A DNA stretch of 64,000 nucleotides from Amphirosellinia nigrospora (taxonomy: Eukaryota; Ascomycota; Sordariomycetes; Xylariales; Xylariaceae). Shown here one piece after another: positions 12,370-23,260 of this stretch; positions within the stretch are counted from its first letter, which is position 1, and each line of letters opens with the position of its first letter. The notes under the pieces were generated by a model that saw only the letters and a program-made list of their open reading frames with translations, was not told the DNA's origin and searched no databases. Location of the stretch: contig SCHM01000004.1 in the NCBI GenBank assembly GCA_004123355.1, positions 3,628,316 through 3,692,315 of the forward strand, written 5' to 3'. Position numbers and translations under genes: made by a program.

Positions 12370-13421
12370 TGTGAGCCTGGGTTTTGTTGGCGATCACATT
12401 ATGTGCTGTTGAAGGTAACAAGGTATTCAATAGGAAGAAGAACAATCGGTGAATTCGATAAGTACCTAGGTACAAGTTGAAAGCAGTAGCGACGCGTTTC
12501 AAGGTGAGACACGACGGCGGCACCTTTAGACAGGTGGTGCCTATAATGACAAGCTCTTCGAGCACCTCGGAGAGAGGTAGTTTCAAAGAGAAAGGGTCCC
12601 GTTACAGGACGCTGAAGTTCCAAGGTTGTTGTTTGTAACGGCTGGCGCCCAAGGCAGGTACCTCTATCGCGCAGTCACGTGATACACGTAGATAAAGGTA
12701 GTTGATGTAGTGAATGAAGGAGGAAGGAGGGGCTGAATGAAGCTCCACCAAAGAACAGTAAATGAGCCTGAAAATACTTCGTCTACATACATGAATTATT
12801 TAGGTACTATTAAAACAAAATAGAGGCACTGCCTAGTTCGTAGTAGGTTCGTAGTAGGTATATATTACTCATTGAAGCTATTGAGGTGTATTCACCAATA
12901 AAAGTGGGACCATAGCTGAGTCATCAGTCAGGTGTGGGTTCCTTTGCCTATTGTCCCTCTGCCTACAGCCTTTTTGTTTCGACGTCACACTTTTCCCAAC
13001 TCCCTTCCTTTCTCAACACCAAACAAGCCTTTGGTGCTACATCGTCTTTCACTCAATCCTGCACCATCTTTACTCAATTCTGCGCCGTCTTTCACTCAAT
13101 CTTGCACCTCGATTCACAGCAACGTCCTTTGTTCTTTATCAACTCTGAACCGTCTACAGGGCCTCCGTTTCCTCATCAACTTCACGGAGCGAGAAACGCA
13201 CACGATAGCGAACGGTCGCCTGACCTCACGCCTACCTTCCCGACAGATCTGAGCCTTGCCATAGTTCCACCCCCCCAAAAAACGTCTACGCCATCTGCCA
13301 ACTTGGTCAACTTGCCGTGGTTCCATCCAAAAAAACCACCTGACACTAAAAAACGACCTCTACAGCACCTGCCAACTTGGCCAGCTTGCATTCTGTCTGC
13401 ATCATACGATCTGTCTTCACA
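12370..13421. promoter_or_regulatory. bidirectional promoter between mph1 and mex67
   Basis: About 1.05 kb separates the two divergent start codons. It contains a perfect palindromic E-box TCACGTGA at 12675-12682, the type of site used by Cbf1-like and other bHLH factors. It also has a palindrome GTACCTAGGTAC at 12462-12473 and a direct repeat of TTCGTAGTAGG near 12838-12860. The right half, 12930-13420, is pyrimidine-rich on the plus strand and is open in one frame for over 200 codons, but it reads as low-complexity leader sequence. I treat it as the mex67 5' UTR. The E-box is seen directly; its use is inferred. Confidence 0.5.
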
Positions 13422-15651
13422 ATGGCTCCCATGGGACCCAAGAAAGGATCCGCTTCTAATGGTCGTAGCACAAGGAATGCTCAAGGAAACACAGGCAAGG
13501 CAAGCACTCGTGGCGGTATCTCAAAGCGCCGAGCTGGAGGACCACTCAGAACCGATCGTGATGGTGATCTAAACATGGACGCATCTGCAACAACCAACGC
13601 TTCTCAATCTAACCCGAAGCGATCAAAAACAACCCTGCGCTCTCTGGAACAATCACACGAACTTCGACACGGAACCCGAGGCCAACAGCGAAAGCACAGC
13701 AGATCATTCAGCGCGTCATAAATGGCGACGCGTCACAAGTTTCGTCGCGTACTCGTGGCAGCCGACGCGCTGATACTGTGCCGCCCGTTGTCCTCAAGGT
13801 GGAAGGCTTGAAGGCGAGCAAGGCCGCTTCTAACGAAGGTGGTGGCCTCAAGGAACTATTGACTTTCCTCGAACGAAAGGCCGCGTCTACTGGACATATT
13901 TCACGACACATTAGGATCAAAAAGGTATGTTATAGCCTTCCCCCCACGGGCCTGGGAGGTTACGAAGCGACACACATTCTCCGAATTCGTTGTTATGCCA
14001 ATTAGCTCGCAAAAACGAGGAGATAGACAATCTCAACCAAGCAGCGTATCCATCCCGGGATCCTAGATCTTTGCCAAGGTTTCTACGCCTTGCTAACATC
14101 TAGTAGTCACAAATGCGAGGTGACTTCGTCTACATTACAACAAGCAAGGACGATGCCCAGGAAATCCTGAAGGTTAACAACTTCCTATTCGCCGGTGCTA
14201 CCCTTCATATCGTGGAGGCACCGGAAGGAGTCCCTGGGGATTCGACATCATTATCTTCAACTGCCCTTGAACTTAAGGAACGACTACGTGGTGTTCTCAG
14301 CTCACGTTACGACGTCAATGCCAAGCTACTAAACCTTTCCAGCCTAGGCGAAGACCCCTCCCTTAATCAGATGGGGTTCTTCAGTGGTGAATCCACGCCT
14401 GAAAAGATGTTCCGTGCCTTGATGGCGGTTTGTGATGGACTATTCAAGACGGCACAGGCAAAGCGTGATGCAGTCGTTAGCATCAGTCTGGCCGGCAACA
14501 ACGTTAATGATGTTTCACAAATCTTGTCCCTCACCGACACATTCCCGGATATTATCAATCTCGACCTCAGTCGGAACCAATTCAAGGACCTCAAAGCTTT
14601 GCAGAAGTGGCGCCATCGTCTACGTAGTCTCCAGACACTTCTTCTAAACGAAAATCCTATCGAGGTTGCCAGCCCAAACTACAAGGCAGAGATGGTCACT
14701 TGGTTCCCAAAACTACTAAATCTTAGTGGAACTCAAGTTCGGACGCCTGAACAGGTGACAGCAGAAGAGATTGCATCGAGACCAACACCTATCCCACAAA
14801 GCGGTGCCGATTTTCGCGATATCAGCGGTGTCGGCGAAGGCTTCATTACGGAATTCCTGACGCTATACGACGCAGACCGACATAACTTAGCGGCCAAATA
14901 TTACGACGAACAGAGCACCTTTTCGATTGCTGTCAACAACCAATCTCCACACGCGCCTAATGTGCCGGCACCCACATGGGGGCTTATATCAAGTTCTCTC
15001 GGAATCATATGAGAATCACTCATCCGCCCTCCCGACAGCAACGTTTATTTACCGGCCTCAACCAGATACAGGCGCTTTGGCAGCAACTCCCACCAACACA
15101 ACACCCGAATGTAGCAGCCCACCTGGATAGATACCTTGTTGATTTGCCATCCTATTCAAGGTCTTGCAGACCCGGCAGGTCAAATTCCGCTTGGGGTAGA
15201 CGGAATGATTATGACCATTCATGGCGACTTCGAAGACCAGGAACCCGGAACCTCAAAGACTACCAAGCGGAGTTTCTCTCGAACATTCATACTTGGACCC
15301 GGTGCACCCGGTAGAAATCCGATTCGGGTTGTTAGCGACATGCTCTCGCTCAAGGCGTTCAAGAATCTACCCACGTCGACACCCACATCGACACCCACAA
15401 CGCAAACAGTGGCATTGAATGACCAACAGAAAGAGCAAATTCTCATGGAGCTTTGCAAGCAAACAAGAATGACACCCGAATATTCCCAATTTTGTCTCGA
15501 TAGTACAAATTGGAACTTTGAACAAGCGCTCGCCACTTTTCATGAGAAGAAGGTACTTTTGCACCGTTTAACCCATCAGCTAAGTAATTCACTACTAACG
15601 TATTCACATCAGGCACAACTGCCACAGGAAGCTTTTGCTACCACGGCGTGA
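13422..15651 (+). CDS. mex67: mRNA export receptor Mex67 (NXF1/TAP family)
   Basis: Nuclear mRNA export factor acting at the nuclear pore with Mtr2. The start ATG at 13422 (cacaATGG) opens a basic, Gly/Ser-rich N terminus with the family's RTDRDGDL motif. An RNP-like fold, a leucine-rich region (INLDLSRNQFKDL), an NTF2-like domain (GEGFITEFLTLYDADR, GVDGMIMTIHGDFEDQ) and a C-terminal UBA/TAP-C domain (WNFEQALATFHEKK) follow. Introns are 13925-14106 (GTATGT) and 15553-15612 (GTACTT, branch TACTAAC). Frame breaks are at 13625-13629 (A5, one base missing), 14978-14982 (G5, one missing) and 15143-15145 (TTT, one base extra or two missing). Net correction gives 662 residues, as expected. Mex67 is essential in yeast, so sequencing error is likelier than a dead gene. 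Confidence 0.92.
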
Positions 15652-18600
15652 GGGTTATCGGTAACTAGAAACCCTAATTAAAATACGGACAATGACACAT
15701 TCTGCATCGGCCACGGAGTAATAGGAGGGGGGTGCAAGGATTTGCACAAGCGACTGTTTTCTTTTTGCTGGAAGGACCAGCTGGGTGATTGTATTCATCC
15801 GAATGTCTGTATATATGAGGTACCGGAAATGAGGGAGGTATTTGTTTGGGATCAGACAAGAGTATCCTGATTACGCGTGTCAGGCAGGCCAGCGAAAGCT
15901 CCTGTGGCGCAAGTAGGAACGACGAGTAATGGGGGTGGGTTCTTTCGCAAAGGAACATGTTAGAAGCTCTGCATACGTGTAACGCAATCAACGAACAATG
16001 ATATCATCACACCACTCTATAACTATGAAGTGCATCATTGCCTAGTGAGATTCCAGTAGAGACCGATTTTTTTACTCCAATTGATCGACATCGTATACCT
16101 TCCAATCCCTAATTGTCGTTCCGAGTTTATTCACATCAATACAAAAAGTAGGCTGAAACCCATAGATTTTTTATAGGAACAGAGAAGTTGAGAGTTGTTG
16201 TACTCTTTTCTGCAACGGGCACGGCCAATGAGGAGGTCAACTGCCTGCCTTAATGTGTCCAATACCGGCTAACTGCCGCGCGCAATCTGCCGCTGCAGGG
16301 AAGAGACATCCATAGTGACGTCCGTAATAGCTGATTCGCTGGGGGTTGCGCAGAGTTGATCTAGTTCTTGTTACATTGTACGGAATAGGCAAAAGAGTCT
16401 TAAGAGACGATACAACTTTGAGAATGGCAGCCAGACTTGATGGGAGCCGGCGCTTAATTAGGTTCTCATGATGTCGAACAGCAATTTGCGGGCACGACGT
16501 TCCGTGATACTAGTGGGGATGTTAAATAGAAGTGAGACAGGATGACGGTATTGAGTCCTTATATCTTCTTCAACTGATTGGGGTTGAGGTACCGTCTTAC
16601 GGTTCGCAATATATAGATGGGTTAACGTCCCACACCACACTACCACACTATCGTAGGTAATATCGTGCACGTCAAGTGGCAGGTGGGTGACGGATATTTT
16701 AAGCTGATCACTTGAGCCGGCATCCAGCCAACAGTGCCATTAGGCGATGCAACCTCAAAGTAGGTACTTAATGGCCAATACGGCTTACGGCGTGTAAAGC
16801 GAACTAGTGTAAATGCCTACTCTGCTTGCTGCAGGCACCACCACCGTAATACTGTGCCACGTTGTTAATCACCTACTTTAGATAAAGCATCGTAGTGGGA
16901 TTAAATGCAGTAGGAAGGAGGAGTATCGCGTTCTCAGCCAACCTAGAAATATCTGGCTCTCCTCCTGCGTGCAGCAGAGCACTCGTCAACCACTGGATCA
17001 TCATACTGTGTGCCATTTTGGATCCTGTCAACCAGAGTGCTCTCCGTGTCAAACCAATTACATTCCCTATCTGGAAGAAGTGAGAGCGGGTGATGGTAAA
17101 CCTGGCCAATACAATGCGACACGGTGGAGCGGGCCTGGGACTGCAACCTTCTCGTCCTTTTATACATATATATATATACCTACCTACAGTAGCATGATCA
17201 GCTACCCTCATCACCCATCAGGCACATCCATCCCACCCTTCGTTACCACGCTAGCTAAGGCTACTAGGTAGTTTTGCCAGACAACAACTTAATATCACGA
17301 TTGGCTTCACATGCTGAGCTGTTCTATCTGTTGTTGGTCTGTCTGACAACTTGCATAGTATATTAATATTAACAAAATATAATGGAACCTCTTGGCTTTT
17401 TTGCTGTGAGCAAACGAGGGGCTTAAATGCTTAGGTAAGGTAGTCTGCCGCTGGTTCGATTTTATGACCCTTAACGAACCTATATGTAGTGTAAGTATGT
17501 GTACACTAAAAAGATAGGACTTGGGATAGAGGTCAGAGCAGCGGTTCAGGGGTCTCCTGTTTCATCCTCTCTCCCCCTGGTTAGTCTTGCTTGGATACCA
17601 GCCCATTTTTGGCAAAAGTGTAGCAACAAAAAGTGGAGAAAGCACCCGGGATCTGTTCGGTGCCTGAGTATCTGATAGGTAGGTAGCTTGTCCACTCAAT
17701 GGCCTCAGCACAGCTTTTGGCGACTGGCGGCTCGCCCAACCAACTCTTGCACCACTGAAAGAAAGCACTTAAACTAAGACATAGCGACAAAGACGCCGTC
17801 TCTATCTCAACTACACCACCTGACTTACAATCAGCGCTTACTCGGAATAATGGCTGACCGGTACATTGAATGGCTGGTTTTATGAATCGTACCTGGACTG
17901 ACTGCGGACTCAGTGCGTATGTATGTATACTGTGGCTACATCTGGATACCTTGGTTGAAACGGACTTGGGCAATCAACATGAAGTAATATTTGGTGTTAT
18001 GCAGTCGGCGATACGTGATCCTCCAAGATTTATTGGAATTCATGTCCTCCCATCGCCTGCCCCTTTTCACTCTTTCAAACAGCAGCGCTGTGGTGTCTGG
18101 GTCTGTCTGGGGTTCCTGGAGCATGTACACCGCCAGGGACCGAGTACGACAGTGTCCACTGCGCTCCCCCATTGACCGAAAGTACCTTCAGTGCCATCGG
18201 TACATTTCGGGGATAGAGCACGTTTCTTAGTTTGGTTCGATATTCCTCGTCCCTGGCGATTACAATGCTATCATTGGCCGAAAAACACTGATCCACAGGT
18301 GGCTTCCAGGGACCCTTGTTCATCGCCCATCCATCCATCCACCTGTTCGCTCTTTCACCTCGCTCGCTCGTGGGCTTCGCCTTGTCTTGCTCATGTGGTA
18401 GCGCTGTTGGCACTGGGCTCCAGTGCTACTGTACCTAGCCACCTCCATCCTGCCTCTCATGTCTGCTCTTGAGGCCCCCCATTTGCTGCCCGTTCCTGTC
18501 GTATGCTTTGGGCTCGAAGCTGCTACCTACCTCCTCTCAGATTCTTTTCCCAGTCGTCTAGGTGAATTGCAGGTCGTTGAGACGCTACCTGCGCTGCCCT

Positions 18601-19286
18601 TTCTCTCCCTCCACACTTTGGAAAGAAAGTGTTAATATTCTAATCGTCGACAATCGTATACCAAGGGCTTGTTGGGACCCCGGGATATAGGCCTCTGCTT
18701 AATATCCGCTTTGGCGACTTCTGCGACACAACGTACTTCAGGATAAACGTGTTTCTGGCAACCCTTCCATCTTGGTATTCAGCAAAAATTCCCCGTGCAA
18801 ACACTCCCCTCTCACCCGTTTGCCCATCACCAAACATTGTTCCGCAGATCATCCTCTTGCTTGGGGCGGGACCTCGCATGTTTTCCCACGTTTTGAGAAC
18901 TACGGGAACGTTTGCAGCATTCACTATCACCACCATAAGTCGACAACTTGGTTAGCATCTCGGGCGGATTAACTCTAGGCAGGGGTTGTATTAACGAGTC
19001 AACTCAACACCTACTCTTCAGTCGGACAAAGGAGCCTTGTTGCGCAGGATTGGCCCCTAATTCAACTATCGACTCCAGCAGCGGAGTATCTTGTTACAGA
19101 CGCATTGCTGCGCCCCGATTACCACATCGAAGCAGCGCGCTCTTCCTTCACAGACCATTCGAACCTCATATTCGTCATTAACCATGCCGATGTGAATTGG
19201 CCTACATTTCAGGATCAACGATTATTTAGTCAACGTACACGTCCGAATACGTCGTCGTAGGTTTGAACCCACGGAGATACATCACA
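15652..19286. other. intergenic region, no gene recognised
   Basis: About 3.6 kb with only short open frames. The largest, 17581-17973 (-) and 18640-18936 (-), encode peptides of 130 and 98 residues with no recognisable family. TAGGTA-type motifs occur near 17179-17190, 17655-17670 and 18520. A CATC microsatellite lies near 18330-18345. The right end should be the promoter of the kelch-like gene. A small unannotated or non-coding transcript cannot be excluded. Confidence 0.45.
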
Positions 19287-21581
19287 ATGTTGCTGCCCGA
19301 GCCGCCGGTGGCGCTGGCGGGCGGCTGCACCGTCATCTTTAATAATACATTGTACTCGTATTCTGACGCTGGATTCCAATCACTCGAATTGCAGGAAGGG
19401 GCTGCGTGGAAGAAGCTACCAAGTGGCGAGGCGGTGAATGGAGCAGTATGTGTTGGGTCAACACCAAAAGATTCGTCGGCCGCAGGCTTATTTGTTATCG
19501 GTGGGAAGTCGAGCCAAGTGGACTATCCGGGCTTACAAAAGTTTACTTATTCCACAGGCAAATGGGAAACAATAACACCACAGGTCACCGTGACGAAGGA
19601 TCGAGTCTACCATAGCGCAACCTATATCAACAGCACCGAATCACTGCTTGTTTATGCTGGTACGACGGACGGGAACTTGAATTTGTCGCAGCAAACTTTC
19701 ATGGTTGGGACATCAGAGCCTTACGGCGTGCTGGCATTCCAATCTGAAATAGCATCCCCTGGCATCGCTCCTATTCTATTACCCTGGTCGGAAACACAAG
19801 CTGCCTTGATTGGTGGTAATTCGTGGAATACGCAAGTAATGCTTTTCGATACGACTGTCGTCGCCAATGGGATAGCCGGGTCATGGATCGATTCTGGAAT
19901 TACTTTGGCTGAACCTCTCCCAAAAAACTCAACCGCAGTGAAAGGCGCGATCATCCAGGGTGATGATGGAAGCAGGCATTTATATACTTTCGACCTCACA
20001 ACTTTGCCAAACACGGTAAACAGGACGGTCTTGATAGACGCCAACGGGGCACCCGTGGTTTTATCTGCGCCGGTAAAGCCTACTGTCACGAAGAAGGTTG
20101 GAAAAGAAAATGCCGCGACCCCTATTGATGCAAGAAACTTGCTAGCTAACAACTGGCCGCCGTATAACTCGACATTTGCGCCCAAGAGCACAAGAATAGG
20201 TTACTCAATTGCGACTGACTCTAATGGTCTGGTCGTTATGTCGGGTGGAAACGATGATGATGTATTATGTATGTTCAACGCGAAAGCAAACACTTGGGAA
20301 GATGCCACGGCCGTGCTTGGCGCAGAGTCGGCCTCTATTCAATCCACGCCTTCAGCAGTTTCAACCTCGACGTCTGGCTCCTCGTCAATAAGTAGTACAA
20401 CAAGCGCGGTCTCGACAGCCTCGACGACTGCGACGGCCGCGACGACCTCGTCAACCAGTGATCCTCCCCCTGCTGCAGTATCTATCTCTCCAAAATCCGG
20501 ATTACCCCCTACTACAGTTCTTGGCATAGCTCTCGGCTCAATCTTTGGGGCAGCGTTGCTACTTGCTTTAATACTATTATTCCTAAAGCGACGCCAACGA
20601 AGGCAAAGCTTCGTCGAGACCGGACATGCTCGAAGAGCGAGCGGCATACCAGAGAAAGATTTCTTCCACGAGGATGTAGCCAAGACATCAGGAGGCTACT
20701 TTAGGGGTCATACTCAACAAGATTCACAGGGTTCATTCTCTTCGATGGCGATATTTCTTGGCAAATCGCAGAAGCCAGCTATTCAACGTAAAGGTAGCGG
20801 CGAGAAGAAACGAATCTCAAGTGGCAGTGTATACAGCAAAGATATCAAACATACGATTAGCCGGCCTCAACCGCAAATGAGCACCCAGCCGGCTTTCTTA
20901 AGTCAACCCCCAACGATTGCGATACCGCCTGAATCCGCCCAGCCAAAGCCACGAGCAAGACCAAACGTTGATCAGGATAGCACACTACGGAGGAGTTCTG
21001 GTTGGAATCGATATTGGTCGGGCGGAAGCGCTAGCATCGGGTTCGGTGGCAGTAGCAAATCCCGTCGCGACACTGAGGTCTCGGATCAGAGTTCACGTTA
21101 CTCGGACGTAAATCGCATGACACAAGATTCGGCGACGGTACCACCATTACAGGTATCCACTAACGGACGGCCCTCGTTTCACCATGTGAACTCAGGTAGT
21201 CCTACCGTGTCTCAGTACGACTCGCAAATCAGAGAGGGTCTATCTGGCCACATCGAGCGACCCGTATCTACAGTATCCTCGCTTTCTTCTTCGGGCTATT
21301 CCAGTGGCATACCACCTAGTGTACACGACGCATGGGATCCAACTGTGCCGAAAAAACCTTGGGGCTTTGACCGCGCACCGAGTAGTGCATATAGCCATAG
21401 CACAGACAGCGAGAATCTATACACAACTGGCCTGGGAGCACCTTCAGCTAATCGGGCCCCGGTGGGCGTGGGCGTATCAAGACAGCCCCAGTTAGCTGTA
21501 GCTTCTATATCAACCGACATGAGCTGGCTCAATTTGGGAGAAAACGAAAGATCTGCTGGTAACAGCCGGCCGTGGAACTAA
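19287..21581 (+). CDS. kelch-like beta-propeller, single-pass membrane protein
   Basis: A 764-residue intact frame starting at the ATG in cacaATGTTG (19287). The first 340 residues have kelch/galactose-oxidase-like blades (GLFVIGGKSS, LLVYAGTTDG, AALIGGNSWN, LVVMSGGNDD, each followed by an aromatic strand). A Ser/Thr/Ala-rich stalk (about 355-400) and one hydrophobic helix (VLGIALGSIFGAALLLALIL, about 411-434) follow, capped by the basic stop-transfer KRRQRR. The 325-residue Ser-rich tail should be cytoplasmic. There is no classical signal peptide; the helix may act as signal anchor, or an upstream exon may be missing. The architecture suits a cell-surface sensor or adhesion protein, but no ligand can be named. 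No frameshift was seen. Confidence 0.8.
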   Translation: MLLPEPPVALAGGCTVIFNNTLYSYSDAGFQSLELQEGAAWKKLPSGEAVNGAVCVGSTPKDSSAAGLFVIGGKSSQVDYPGLQKFTYSTGKWETITPQVTVTKDRVYHSATYINSTESLLVYAGTTDGNLNLSQQTFMVGTSEPYGVLAFQSEIASPGIAPILLPWSETQAALIGGNSWNTQVMLFDTTVVANGIAGSWIDSGITLAEPLPKNSTAVKGAIIQGDDGSRHLYTFDLTTLPNTVNRTVLIDANGAPVVLSAPVKPTVTKKVGKENAATPIDARNLLANNWPPYNSTFAPKSTRIGYSIATDSNGLVVMSGGNDDDVLCMFNAKANTWEDATAVLGAESASIQSTPSAVSTSTSGSSSISSTTSAVSTASTTATAATTSSTSDPPPAAVSISPKSGLPPTTVLGIALGSIFGAALLLALILLFLKRRQRRQSFVETGHARRASGIPEKDFFHEDVAKTSGGYFRGHTQQDSQGSFSSMAIFLGKSQKPAIQRKGSGEKKRISSGSVYSKDIKHTISRPQPQMSTQPAFLSQPPTIAIPPESAQPKPRARPNVDQDSTLRRSSGWNRYWSGGSASIGFGGSSKSRRDTEVSDQSSRYSDVNRMTQDSATVPPLQVSTNGRPSFHHVNSGSPTVSQYDSQIREGLSGHIERPVSTVSSLSSSGYSSGIPPSVHDAWDPTVPKKPWGFDRAPSSAYSHSTDSENLYTTGLGAPSANRAPVGVGVSRQPQLAVASISTDMSWLNLGENERSAGNSRPWN

Positions 21582-23260
21582 ACGGTCAATGACTATACAC
21601 CAAATTTCATAACTCGACAATTGCGTGCCAACCAACAATTCGATTCTATCTATATACCACAGCCGGGCAACATCCGCACTCCTATTCTTCACCCTCCTTT
21701 GCATCGATAAGAAAGGCGTCAGGACGTTTGTTTATATTCTATACATTACCTGGACATATATTTATCGCATCTTATCATCGGCGCGCCGCGGGTATTATTT
21801 CCTGTTTTTGAGCTAGGCGACTGAACTTCTTCTGTATATTCCTTCACGTCCTCGATGGGTCGATCGTCTTTTACTTCCACGGCATGCGTCAACTCACTAT
21901 GCCACATGATTTCAGTCGGTATCGACGAAATCCATCACTATATTTGTTTGAGATCTAGAGTGCCCGGCGCCACCGGTCACCCTCGCCCTTCGGGCCTCGT
22001 CATTCGTTTTTTTTGTTCAATTGCATGATACCAAAACAACTCTGCTTTACGTGTACCGGAGTAATGAAGTACCAGAAAGTCTCCCCGGTGTGATTACTGG
22101 TGTAATTACGCCATGGGGAGATTAGGGAGGGGAGGGGAGGAAAAACAAGAAGGTTGGTAGTACGTGATGTTTGATGACTACCTGTCCCTCGCGCGGTGCG
22201 CGGTGCTAGCTACGATATATCGTGTGGGCGCGCAAGACTCTATGAATGGCCTTAATCGGTAACGCTGTCTCGAGAGGTTGTGTTCTGGACTGTCATCTGT
22301 GCAAGGTGTTGGTGTCTTGCATTCAGACTACCGTGCGGCAGCTGAGACAGCGGAAAAGAGAGACAGATGTAGAAAAGAGAAAAACATTACATCCGATCCA
22401 GTCCCCACCTGTATGTGTGTGTCTTGAAACGTTCTAGATTCCTTCATGGTCCAGATAATATAGCCCTTGTACCGTAGAGAAGGCCCAATGCTTTAAATTC
22501 CGCAGATAAGAGTGAGTAATTAAAGCTACTAAGGGAGCTGAGTATCTGAGTCGGTATATCTACCCTAAGAAGTTGAAGAGGAAAATAGCGTCGGCAGAAG
22601 GCCCAGCCAACTCAGGATCAAGAAATAATCCAACCAGGAAACAGATCCTTTTTTTTTTCTATGTTGATTAGCTACGACCTCCTCATAATAAATTTGTTAC
22701 CGCAAGAGTTGCTCGCTCGGCGCTGGATGTTGAACTTCACTACGACATAGAATTGAACGCGCTTGTCGGTTTCACGTGCTCTACGAGATCTTTCATCGTT
22801 GGCTTTATTATAAGCTTAGAATAAACAGAGCACCAGCCAAGGCAGATTGCCAAGCACTTGTCTTGACACGTTGCTAGTGATACCGTGATATATGGACAGT
22901 CGATTCCAACTCTCTGCACGAATTCCTATGGCGTATTGAAGGCAAGGTGGATGTCTATAGCAACGAGCGCATGGCAACAAGCAATCTTATTTAGGCGTGA
23001 TGTTATGACAATAGCAAATCCCAACCCACTCCTAGCGCGTGGTGTTGGGATGAATATCGTTACATTGACGTACAACAAAGGAGAAATCATGTTCTAGAAG
23101 GGCCAGTGTCCAGAAGAAGAACAAAAGCAGGATGGTTCATCTTCCCACCCAGCTCGTTACTGCCCGCAAATACCAAAGCACCCCTAAACACTCAACCAAC
23201 GCCATAAACGCCAACCCAGTCCCGTCCCGCCCAAGCTGTCTATCTCCTCTCTAGTATGAG
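21582..23260. other. intergenic, convergent 3' ends
   Basis: About 1.7 kb between the convergent kelch-like gene and src1. It contains a GGGAGGGGAGGGGAGG run near 22125-22140 and a T10 tract near 22649-22658. No open frame exceeds about 70 codons and no gene was recognised. Confidence 0.5.

Noticed and set aside
12934-13572. 212-codon frame upstream of and overlapping the mex67 start
   Set aside because: Low-complexity Pro/Ser/Phe/His translation in a pyrimidine-rich leader. The overlapping frame with RTDRDGDL is the real Mex67 N terminus.
18640-18936. 98-codon minus-strand frame that looks protein-like
   Set aside because: No family recognised, no supporting splice signals, and it lies in the probable promoter of the kelch-like gene.
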